NCBI GenBank assembly: GCA_964480275.1
Contig: CAYZOC010000005.1
Span: 1 to 34,837, forward strand
From: DATESG01 sp964480275
GTDB taxonomy: Bacteria > Bacillota_I > Bacilli_A > RFN20 > CAG-826
Reading direction: 5' to 3'
Length of the DNA stretch: 34,837 nucleotides
Part shown: in pieces, positions 16,325 to 22,699 of the stretch
How the letters are laid out: every line of letters starts with the position of its first letter
Position numbering within the stretch: position 1 is the first letter of the stretch
Notes under the pieces: generated by a model
Databases searched by the model: none
The model's input: only the letters and a program-made list of their open reading frames with translations
What the model was told of the DNA's origin: nothing
Program-made: the position numbers and the translations under genes

Positions 16325-16352
16325 TTTCTCACGATAAGAAAGGAGACTCCTC

Positions 16353-17477
16353 GTGGCAACGAAACGTGATTATTATGATGTACTCGGTGTGAGTAAACAA
16401 GCAAGCAAGGACGAGATTAAGTCGGCTTATCGTAAGTTGGCCAAGAAGTTTCATCCTGATATAAATAAGCAAGCCGATGCTGAAACGAAATTTAAAGAAA
16501 TACAAGAAGCTTATGACATCCTTTATGATGATCAAAAAAGAGCAACATATGATCAATTTGGTCATTCTGCCTTTGATCAAAATGGTGGACAAAATCCCTT
16601 CCAAGGTGGGGGCTTTGGTGGCTTTCAAGATGTTGATCTTGGTGATATCTTTTCAAGTTTCTTTGGCGGTGGCGGCCGTAGTCAACGCCGTAACCCAACG
16701 GGTCCACAAAAGGGTGCTGATCAAGTTAGTCGTATCCGCATAGATTTCATGGATGCGATTAATGGTAAAAAAATTCAATTACAACATACCTATGATGAGA
16801 AATGTAATAGTTGTGATGGAACTGGTGCTCAATCGCAAAATGATATTCATACATGTTCGACATGTCGGGGTAGTGGTTATGTGACCATGACGCAACAAAG
16901 TTTGTTTGGTCAAGTACAAACCCAGCGACCATGTCCAACTTGTGGTGGTACAGGTAAAGAAATCAAACATAAATGTAGCAAATGTAATGGTAGTGGCTAT
17001 AATAGGGTGAAAACAACACTTGATATAACAATTCCAGCGGGTATCAACCATGGTCAACACATCCGCATCCCTAATAAGGGTGAAAGAGGACACAATGGGG
17101 GGCCTAATGGTGATCTATTCATTGAAGTTTTAGTTAAGAGTCATGAGATATTTAATCGCAATGGTAATGATATTTCCATTCAAATACCTATCTCATTTGC
17201 TGATGCTGCTTTAGGTTTAGATGTCGAGGTTCCGACAGTATATGGCGATGTTATGCTTAAAATCCCTTCGGGTACACAACCAGGAACAAAATTAAGATTA
17301 AAGGGTAAAGGCGTTAAGGATGTACGCGGTAATATTGGCGACCAGTTTGTTGAAGTAAGTATCAATACACCAACAAATTTAAGCAAAGAGCAAATCGATG
17401 CCCTGGAGAATTATCGAAAATTAGAAGGCAAAGGCCAATCATTCTTCGATAAATTTAAATCAAAATTCAAACGCTAA
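16353..17477 (+). CDS. dnaJ: Chaperone DnaJ (Hsp40)
   Basis: DnaJ delivers substrates to DnaK and stimulates its ATPase. The 374-residue protein is a full type I Hsp40: J-domain (1-70) with the HPD motif at 34-36, a Gly/Phe-rich stretch (about 75-115), the zinc domain with four CxxCxGxG repeats (CNSCDGTG, CSTCRGSG, CPTCGGTG, CSKCNGSG) and the C-terminal substrate domain. The start is GTG at 16353, with AAGGAG upstream; no ATG in frame fits the J-domain start. Last gene of the heat-shock operon before a strong terminator. The usual downstream gene prmA is missing. Confidence 0.98.
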   Translation: MATKRDYYDVLGVSKQASKDEIKSAYRKLAKKFHPDINKQADAETKFKEIQEAYDILYDDQKRATYDQFGHSAFDQNGGQNPFQGGGFGGFQDVDLGDIFSSFFGGGGRSQRRNPTGPQKGADQVSRIRIDFMDAINGKKIQLQHTYDEKCNSCDGTGAQSQNDIHTCSTCRGSGYVTMTQQSLFGQVQTQRPCPTCGGTGKEIKHKCSKCNGSGYNRVKTTLDITIPAGINHGQHIRIPNKGERGHNGGPNGDLFIEVLVKSHEIFNRNGNDISIQIPISFADAALGLDVEVPTVYGDVMLKIPSGTQPGTKLRLKGKGVKDVRGNIGDQFVEVSINTPTNLSKEQIDALENYRKLEGKGQSFFDKFKSKFKR

Positions 17478-17482
17478 TTAAG

Positions 17483-17515
17483 GTGAAGGATTATATCCTT
17501 CACTTTTTATTTTTT
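17483..17515 (+). terminator. Intrinsic terminator of the hrcA-dnaJ operon
   Basis: Perfect 9-bp stem GTGAAGGAT / ATCCTTCAC with a TAT loop, followed by TTTTTATTTTTT. It starts 5 bases after the dnaJ stop. Confidence 0.95.
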
Positions 17516-17539
17516 ACTCCGCTAATTTGCTAGTAAAGT

Positions 17540-17548
17540 TGCTATAAT
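17540..17548 (+). promoter_or_regulatory. Extended -10 promoter for the zinc-ribbon gene
   Basis: TGC plus TATAAT (17543-17548), then GTGAGG and the ATG at 17570. It restarts transcription after the heat-shock operon terminator. Confidence 0.55.
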
Positions 17549-17569
17549 AACAATATATGTGAGGTGGCT

Positions 17570-18004
17570 ATGGCAAGGTGTAAAAATTGTGGTCGACAAA
17601 TCGAAGATAATTGTAGTGTTTGTCCAACATGTGGGCAAATTAATCCGATTAAATCCAAAAAAGTAAAAACAGTGGATATAACCACACAATTAGATAAAGA
17701 TAAACCAAAACTTGGAAATTATAATCCTAAACGGCGAAGTATTACAGTTTTGTTGTTTTGTATTTTAGGATTTGCCGGCATACCTTACTTTTATTTAAAA
17801 GATCGCCCTAAAGCACTTATTTCGATATTCTCGACACTTATTATCGTCGCTAGTGCTGTTTTATTAGGACAATTTGTACTACATGACTTACTTTTGCCGC
17901 TTATTATCGCGATCATAATTGTTTTCGGATTCAATATTGCCGTTGGCCTTCGCTATTTAACACACCATGAAGCCAAAGATGGGAAAGGTGAATTTTTAAT
18001 TTAA
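17570..18004 (+). CDS. Zinc-ribbon membrane protein, TM2-like
   Basis: A 144-residue protein with an N-terminal zinc ribbon (C4, C7, C18, C21; C15 is extra), a basic, polar linker (about 27-55) and three hydrophobic segments (about 56-74, 78-98, 101-125). The stretch LGFAGIPYFYLKDRPKALISI resembles the TM2 domain pattern, a short membrane hairpin module often fused to zinc ribbons. The function is unknown. ATG 17570 is preferred to an upstream GTG at 17564, because GAGG lies at proper distance from the ATG. Its TAA overlaps the rsmE ATG, so the two are translationally coupled. It occupies the slot of prmA in related genomes. Confidence 0.75.
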   Translation: MARCKNCGRQIEDNCSVCPTCGQINPIKSKKVKTVDITTQLDKDKPKLGNYNPKRRSITVLLFCILGFAGIPYFYLKDRPKALISIFSTLIIVASAVLLGQFVLHDLLLPLIIAIIIVFGFNIAVGLRYLTHHEAKDGKGEFLI

Positions 18005-18720
18005 TGCAGCGCTACTTTGCTCGAGTTGAAAATCAACAAGTCATTTTAAATAGTGATGATATTTTTCATTTGACACGGGTAATGAGAGTACGAGTAGATG
18101 ATAAAATTGAAGTTGTTGCCAAGCAAAAACTATATTTAGCGCTAGTAAAAAGTCTTGATCCTCTCAAAATAGAAATAATAAATGAGTTGACTTCTAAATG
18201 TGAACTTTTAAATAAAATCACGCTCTACTATGTAATGGCCAAAGGTGATAAAACTGACCTAGTTGTTCAAAAGGCGACAGAGTTAGGAGTTCATAAAATC
18301 ATTCTTTTACAGTCAAGACGCTCTGTTGTGCAAATAGATAGTAGAAAAGTTTCTAGCAAACTTGAAAGATATAATAAGATTGCCAAAGAGGCTAGTGAAC
18401 AGGCTAAGCGACTGATTGTGCCAAAAATCGAAATGGCTCTAGATTTTCAAACCATCACCCTAGCAGATGAAGACATTAAATTAATCGCCGATGAAGATCA
18501 AGTTGGCGGGACGACACTTCTTTACAAACAACTTGATGAAATTAAAGATCAATCAATTGGTCTTCTTGTCGGGCCTGAAGGTGGTTTTGAACGAGAAGAA
18601 GTAGCGCTTGCCCAAGACCATGGTTTTAAAGTTTTAGGACTTGGTAGTCGCATTTTAAGAAGTGAAACCGCGGCCATTGTCTTTGTTGGCACCGTCAGTA
18701 GTTATTTGGAGCGTTTATGA
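18004..18720 (+). CDS. rsmE: 16S rRNA m3U1498 methyltransferase RsmE
   Basis: RsmE is a SPOUT-class methyltransferase that makes m3U1498 in 16S rRNA. The 238-residue protein begins MQRYFARVENQQVILNSDDIFHL and carries the family marks MAKGDKTDLVVQKATELGV, then RSVVQ, KLERYNKIAKEASEQAKR and the C-terminal trefoil knot GPEGGFEREEVALAQDHGF with LGLGSRILRSETAAIV. The ATG overlaps the stop of the zinc-ribbon gene (TAATG), and its TGA overlaps the next ATG. Conserved neighbour of dnaJ and mtaB in Bacillota, although prmA normally lies between dnaJ and rsmE. Confidence 0.96.
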   Translation: MQRYFARVENQQVILNSDDIFHLTRVMRVRVDDKIEVVAKQKLYLALVKSLDPLKIEIINELTSKCELLNKITLYYVMAKGDKTDLVVQKATELGVHKIILLQSRRSVVQIDSRKVSSKLERYNKIAKEASEQAKRLIVPKIEMALDFQTITLADEDIKLIADEDQVGGTTLLYKQLDEIKDQSIGLLVGPEGGFEREEVALAQDHGFKVLGLGSRILRSETAAIVFVGTVSSYLERL

Positions 18721-19460
18721 AATTATATGAAATATTAGAACATAGTGTTGATCGTAATCGGCTGATTGATAGCAAAGAATACCGTTTTTTCAATAGTCAT
18801 AAGGTTGTATTAGAAAACTATTCGTTTTTTAATAAGTTTAATCGTGTCGATGATGCTTTCTCACTTGTCCAAGCAAATATCATTATCAAGGGGATGATTA
18901 ACAAGCTAGCCGTCGAAAATATTATTAAAGACGACAAAGATAAAATAGGCTATCGTGTTGAAAAAATACGTGATAAATTGATACGTTTTCGTCACCATGG
19001 ACTTTATGTATATATTCCATTTATGTTGCCTAATCACAATAATATATACTTTAAAAGCCCTGAAAAACTACTAACTTTTCCCTATTCGCAGTTTGTTGAT
19101 GATTTTAGTGACTCAATTATTGATTGTTTTGACTTTTATAATTTTACTCTATTTCAGTCAGGTTTTTCTAATTTGATATACATCGATGAGGATGAAACAA
19201 CGAAAGCATTCTATCATCCGAACCTTCAAGTTATTTTTATCATCAACGATCAAGGAAGGGCGGATACGACAATACATTTATTTGATCGGGCTCTTAAGGA
19301 TCCACACAATGAAAATATTGTCAAACGCCTTAGTAGTGTTGTTGGGCATTATTATGCCGGCGATAAGGTGGGCTTTATTGATTCGTTATTTATTAATCGA
19401 CTAATTAGTGAGAAATTATATCGTAAAATTTATAAAAGTCTAAAAATAATTAAGAAGTAG
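18717..19460 (+). CDS. Conserved-looking cytoplasmic protein of unknown function
   Basis: I do not recognise this 247-residue protein. It has no signal peptide, membrane segment or cysteine cluster. It is rich in Phe, Tyr, Asp, Ile and Lys with mixed hydrophobic and charged segments; notable strings are FRHHGLYVYIPFMLPNHNNIYF (split at about 96-117), FNSHKVVLE and DQGRADTTIHLFD. It looks like a folded alpha/beta protein. The ATGA overlap with rsmE and a GGAG ribosome binding site show real coding and coupling with rsmE; mtaB follows 10 bases after. Its company suggests RNA modification or ribosome work, but only by association. Confidence 0.7.
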   Translation: MKLYEILEHSVDRNRLIDSKEYRFFNSHKVVLENYSFFNKFNRVDDAFSLVQANIIIKGMINKLAVENIIKDDKDKIGYRVEKIRDKLIRFRHHGLYVYIPFMLPNHNNIYFKSPEKLLTFPYSQFVDDFSDSIIDCFDFYNFTLFQSGFSNLIYIDEDETTKAFYHPNLQVIFIINDQGRADTTIHLFDRALKDPHNENIVKRLSSVVGHYYAGDKVGFIDSLFINRLISEKLYRKIYKSLKIIKK

Positions 19461-19470
19461 GTGTTTATTA

Positions 19471-20763
19471 ATGAGTAAGACGTATAAAATTGTAACTTTA
19501 GGCTGTAAGGTTAACGCCTACGAAGCCGATGCTATAGCAGAAAACTTTAATCAACTTGGATATCGAAGAGCTAGTGATGACGAAACTTGTGACATCGCGC
19601 TTGTTAACACTTGTAGTGTCACATCGACAAGCGACCAAAAGTCACGGCAACAAATTCGTAAACTAATTAAACATCATCCTGAGGCTACGATTGTTGTGAT
19701 GGGCTGTTACAGTCAAATCAATCAAAATCTAGCTAGTGAAATCCCGGAAATTGACGTTGTTGTTGGCACTTCTAATCGCCATAAAATCGTGGATTTAGTC
19801 GAAAAACACCGGCTTACTGGCCAACAAATTGTTGAAGTTGAAAAAGACAGTCGAAGTTTTAATTATGAAGAACTTAAATATACAAGCGTGACTAGTCACG
19901 CCCGGGCTTACTTGAAAATTCAAGATGGCTGTGATAATTTTTGTACATTTTGTATCATCCCACAAACGCGGGGACGGCTAAGAAGTCGACAACCCCTCGA
20001 AGTTATCAAAGAAGCACAAGATCTAGTCGCTAAAGGTTATCAAGAAATTGTCCTCACCGGTATTCACACAGGGGGATATGGGCGCGATTTAGAAAATTAC
20101 TCTTTTACTGAACTAGTAAAGGATATTCTAAAATCCTGTGCTAATTTGCATACACTGCGCATTTCTTCAATCGAAGAAAACGAACTTAGCCTTGAACTAC
20201 TCCATTTAATTCGTGATGATAAGCGGATGGCCCATCATCTTCATATTCCCTTGCAAGCTGGTAGTGATCAAATACTCAAAGCAATGAATCGCCACTATGA
20301 CAAGGCTAAATTCATTGAAAAAATAGATAAAATACGTAGTTTAATACCAACAATCGCTATTACTACTGATATTATCGTTGGTTTTCCTGGTGAAAGTGAC
20401 CAGTTGTTTGCGGAAACTATTGCGACGATCAAACGGATAAATTTTTCGGAAATGCATGTTTTTCCTTATAGTGTGAGGACAAGAACACCAGCAGCCCGAA
20501 TGAAAGAACAAATTGATCCAGCGATAAAAAAACAACGGGTCCATCAACTAATTGAACTATCTAATCGTCTAAAACACGAGTACTATCATCAATTTGATGG
20601 TGAAGTTATCGAAGTGTTAATCGAAACTTTTGATGCAACTGAAGGTGTTTATCTTGGACACAGCAGTAATTATTTGCTTGTTAGGGTGGCGTCTAACATA
20701 AATATTGTTCATAAGCTTGTTAAAGTAGTATTTAACGCACATGGTGTCAGCCAACTTATATAG
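19471..20763 (+). CDS. mtaB: tRNA t6A37 methylthiotransferase MtaB
   Basis: MtaB (YqeV) is a radical SAM enzyme that adds a methylthio group to t6A37 in tRNAs reading ANN codons. The 430-residue protein has the N-terminal cluster-binding domain with C12 (TLGCKVNAYEAD), C48 and C79, the radical SAM motif C154-x3-C158-x2-C161 in DGCDNFCTFCIIPQTRGRLRSR, and a C-terminal TRAM-like domain (about 370-430). The GCKVN-YE start is typical of MtaB rather than MiaB or RimO. Conserved position after rsmE. In B. subtilis rpsU follows directly; here rpmF, a small gene and deoC intervene. No terminator is obvious after it. Confidence 0.95.
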   Translation: MSKTYKIVTLGCKVNAYEADAIAENFNQLGYRRASDDETCDIALVNTCSVTSTSDQKSRQQIRKLIKHHPEATIVVMGCYSQINQNLASEIPEIDVVVGTSNRHKIVDLVEKHRLTGQQIVEVEKDSRSFNYEELKYTSVTSHARAYLKIQDGCDNFCTFCIIPQTRGRLRSRQPLEVIKEAQDLVAKGYQEIVLTGIHTGGYGRDLENYSFTELVKDILKSCANLHTLRISSIEENELSLELLHLIRDDKRMAHHLHIPLQAGSDQILKAMNRHYDKAKFIEKIDKIRSLIPTIAITTDIIVGFPGESDQLFAETIATIKRINFSEMHVFPYSVRTRTPAARMKEQIDPAIKKQRVHQLIELSNRLKHEYYHQFDGEVIEVLIETFDATEGVYLGHSSNYLLVRVASNINIVHKLVKVVFNAHGVSQLI

Positions 20764-20812
20764 TCATAAAATCAACTAAATAATGTTTTTTTAATAAAAT
20801 GTCAAAAAAATA

Positions 20813-20841
20813 TTGCAACTTATATTTTTTCATTCTATAAT
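20813..20841 (+). promoter_or_regulatory. rpmF promoter
   Basis: -35 TTGCAA (20813-20818), 17-bp spacer, -10 TATAAT (20836-20841), then AAGGAGG and the ATG at 20873. One of the best promoter matches in the window. Confidence 0.85.
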
Positions 20842-20872
20842 ACGTAAGTATTCAAACAAGGAGGAACAAATT

Positions 20873-21399
20873 ATGGCCGTTCAACAAAGAAGAACTTCGA
20901 AAACACGCAAACGCTTACGTCGTACTCATTTTAAATTACAAGTCAGTGGCTTAGTTACCTGCCCAAATTGTGGCGCGCTAATTAAATCCCATCATGTATG
21001 TCCAAAATGCCATTTTTATGGCGGAAAATTAGTCATTGCTGACGCTGAGCAAGAACAAGCTCCAGTCAAGGCAAAAAAAGCTAAAGCTAAAAAAGCAGTT
21101 AAAGAAGCACCAGTAGCTGAAGAAAAAGTCGAAAAGAAAACTGAGAAAAAACCTGCTACGAAAAAACCAGCAGCCAAGAAACCAGCTGCTAAAAAACCAG
21201 CAGCAAAAAAGACCANNNNNNNNNNNNNNNNNNNNNNNNNNNNNNNNNNNNNNNNNNNNNNNNNNNNNNNNNNNNNNNNNNNNNNNNNNNNNNNNNNNNN
21301 NNNNNNNNNNNNNNNAAAAAACCAGCAGCCAAGAAACCAGCTGCTAAAAAACCAGCAGCAAAAAAGACCACTAAAAAAGCTGAAGAAAAAGCTGAATAG
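20873..21399 (+). CDS. rpmF: 50S ribosomal protein L32 with a Lys/Ala/Pro-rich C-terminal tail, interrupted by an assembly gap
   Basis: L32 is a small zinc-binding protein of the 50S subunit. Residues 1-58 are a complete L32: MAVQQRRTSKTRKRLRRTHF, then C30, C33, C43 and C46 as CPNC and CPKC. Normal L32 ends at about this point. Here a tail follows, first mixed (PVKAKKAKAKKAVKEAPVAE), then KKPAA repeats of 15-bp period that resemble histone H1-like tails. The tail contains 100 N (21216-21315). The N run shifts the frame artificially. The coding frame resumes at 21316 and ends with TAG at 21397-21399. If the identical 55-bp ends are one and the same sequence, the protein has 123 residues. AAGGAGG fixes the start. 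A terminator follows. Confidence 0.9.
21161..21370 (+). repeat. Identical 55-bp sequences on both sides of the gap, made of 15-bp KKPAA repeats
   Basis: Bases 21161-21215 and 21316-21370 are identical over 55 positions and directly abut the N run. Each encodes KKPAAKKPAAKKPAAKKT through three near-repeats of 15 bp. The match stops exactly at 55 bases on the outer sides. Confidence 0.9.
21216..21315. other. Assembly gap of exactly 100 N
   Basis: 100 ambiguous bases inside rpmF. The round number is the usual placeholder for a gap of unknown size, so the true distance could be zero, negative (overlap) or longer. Confidence 0.98.
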
Positions 21400-21407
21400 T
21401 AATAAAG

Positions 21408-21430
21408 AGTTGAGTTATCTCAACTTTTTT
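21408..21430 (+). terminator. Intrinsic terminator of rpmF
   Basis: AGTTGAG (21408-21414), TTAT loop, CTCAACT (21419-21425), then a run of T. It lies 8 bases after the rpmF stop. Confidence 0.9.
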
Positions 21431-21436
21431 TATAAT
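21431..21436 (+). promoter_or_regulatory. Candidate leaderless promoter -10 for the 70-residue membrane protein
   Basis: TATAAT directly after the rpmF terminator, 6 nt before the next ATG, with no Shine-Dalgarno. A possible -35 TTGAGT (21410-21415) lies within the terminator stem at 15-bp spacing. Confidence 0.45.
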
Positions 21437-21442
21437 CAATAT

Positions 21443-21655
21443 ATGAGCAAACGCGAAAAACAACCAAAAATGATAGATCCAAACGACTATCCTTCACTAT
21501 TAATTGTGATTTTATCCTTTTTTATTTTTCCGCTAGGAATTATTTATTACTTTCGAACTGACCCATCAATGACATATGCGAGAAAAGCCTATTTATATGT
21601 GAGTCTTGCTAGTATGTTTATTTATGGATTAATAATTCTTTCAAATATTGTATAA
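21443..21655 (+). CDS. Small two-pass membrane protein, function unknown
   Basis: A 70-residue protein beginning MSKREKQPKMIDPNDYP, with two hydrophobic segments (about 16-36 and 47-68) joined by FRTDPSMTYARKA. No recognised family; the basic start and short hydrophobic hairpin resemble many small accessory membrane proteins. An apparent fusion to rpmF in one frame is caused only by the 100-N run. No Shine-Dalgarno precedes the ATG, while TATAAT lies 6 nt before it, so a leaderless RNA is plausible. deoC starts 21 bases after its stop, with the deoC -10 overlapping the stop codon. Confidence 0.65.
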   Translation: MSKREKQPKMIDPNDYPSLLIVILSFFIFPLGIIYYFRTDPSMTYARKAYLYVSLASMFIYGLIILSNIV

Positions 21656-21671
21656 TATAATAAGAGGTAAT
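21651..21671 (+). promoter_or_regulatory. deoC -10 and ribosome binding site
   Basis: TATAAT at 21651-21656 overlaps the stop of the preceding gene; AAGAGGTAA (from 21663) lies before the deoC ATG at 21676. The expected leader is about 13 nt. Confidence 0.5.
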
Positions 21672-21675
21672 AAAT

Positions 21676-22338
21676 ATGAAATACAACAAATTTATTGATC
21701 ATACGCTTTTGAAAGCGGATGCCACAAGTCAACAAGTCAAAACTTTATGTGAGGAAGCAATCCAACATGATTTCATGAGTGTTTGCGTCAATCCTGGTTT
21801 TGTTAAACAAGCAAATTATCATCTTGCTGAAAGTGATGTCCTTGTTTGCACAGTCATTGGGTTCCCACTTGGTGCTACGTCAATGGCAAGCAAAATATTC
21901 GAAACAGAAGAAGCAATTCTTGATGGCGCTAATGAAATTGACATGGTCATTAATATTTCCCGCTTGAAAGACAATGACGATGTTTATGTTTTTGAAGAAA
22001 TACGAGCACTAAAAGATGTTTGTGGCCAACTTACATTAAAAGTTATCATTGAGACATCTTTATTAACAGACGACGAAAAAGTTCGGGCTTGTGAAATTGC
22101 TAAAAAAGCCGGAGCTGATTTTGTAAAAACAAGCACAGGATTCTCGACTGGTGGGGCGACTGTTGAAGATATTCTATTAATGCGTAAAACCGTTGGACCT
22201 GACCTTGGAGTGAAGGCTAGTGGTGGCGTGCGTGATTTAGCAACCATGGAAGCGATGATTAACGCTGGTGCAACAAGAATCGGTACTTCTAGTGGTGTTA
22301 AACTCGTTCAAAATCAAAAAATTGATAGTGATTATTAA
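21676..22338 (+). CDS. deoC: Deoxyribose-phosphate aldolase
   Basis: DeoC splits 2-deoxyribose-5-phosphate into glyceraldehyde-3-phosphate and acetaldehyde in deoxynucleoside breakdown. The 220-residue TIM-barrel protein has FIDHTLLKADAT at the start, D89 in NEIDMVIN, the Schiff-base lysine K151 in ADFVKTSTGFSTGGAT and the second lysine K180 in GVKASGGVRDL, so the active site is complete. AGAGG gives a clear start. It is not beside other deo genes, but cdd at 24376 also serves pyrimidine nucleoside salvage. Its position between mtaB and rpsU differs from B. subtilis. Confidence 0.96.
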   Translation: MKYNKFIDHTLLKADATSQQVKTLCEEAIQHDFMSVCVNPGFVKQANYHLAESDVLVCTVIGFPLGATSMASKIFETEEAILDGANEIDMVINISRLKDNDDVYVFEEIRALKDVCGQLTLKVIIETSLLTDDEKVRACEIAKKAGADFVKTSTGFSTGGATVEDILLMRKTVGPDLGVKASGGVRDLATMEAMINAGATRIGTSSGVKLVQNQKIDSDY

Positions 22339-22375
22339 ATAAAATCAAAAAATTATGGCTAATTTCAACATTTGA

Positions 22376-22404
22376 TTGCTTTTTAAATAGTGATTAATTA
22401 TAAT
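22376..22404 (+). promoter_or_regulatory. rpsU promoter
   Basis: -35 TTGCTT (22376-22381), 17-bp spacer, -10 TATAAT (22399-22404). The rpsU ATG follows at 22447 with GGAG at 22435-22438. Confidence 0.75.
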
Positions 22405-22446
22405 TGTCTATGGTTAAGCAACTAGCTTAGGATTGGAGTTGAGAGT

Positions 22447-22626
22447 ATGCCAAAAACCGCAGTTCGTGAAAACGAAACATTAGATGATGCACTACGGCGC
22501 TTTAAACGTCAAGTCAATAAAGCTGGTGTTTTATCCGAAACAAAGAAACGCGAATATTATTTAAAACCAGGTCTAAAACGGAAATTAAAAGCCGAACAAG
22601 CCCGTCGTAAAAATCGTAAACGCTAG
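22447..22626 (+). CDS. rpsU: 30S ribosomal protein S21
   Basis: S21 is a small basic protein at the 30S platform near the anti-Shine-Dalgarno end of 16S rRNA. The 59-residue translation MPKTAVRENETLDDALRRFK continues with RQVNKAGVLSETKKREYYLK and ends in a Lys/Arg-rich tail, matching S21 over its whole length. GGAG lies eight bases before the ATG, and its own promoter and terminator frame it as a single-gene unit. In B. subtilis it follows mtaB and precedes yqeY; here yqeY is absent. Confidence 0.97.
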   Translation: MPKTAVRENETLDDALRRFKRQVNKAGVLSETKKREYYLKPGLKRKLKAEQARRKNRKR

Positions 22627-22641
22627 GAAAAAGCATTTATT

Positions 22642-22673
22642 AAAGAGATAAGGTCGCACTTATCTCTTTTTCT
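22642..22673 (+). terminator. Intrinsic terminator of rpsU
   Basis: Perfect 11-bp stem AAAGAGATAAG / CTTATCTCTTT (22642-22652 and 22659-22669) with a 6-nt loop GTCGCA, ending in a T-rich tract. Confidence 0.93.
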
Positions 22674-22699
22674 TTCCTATTTATTACTAGAGGTAATTT

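Noticed and set aside
21161..21370. CRISPR-like or mobile repeat at the gap
   Set aside because: The repeats are 15-bp coding units for KKPAA without spacers; the 55-bp duplication is best explained by assembly.
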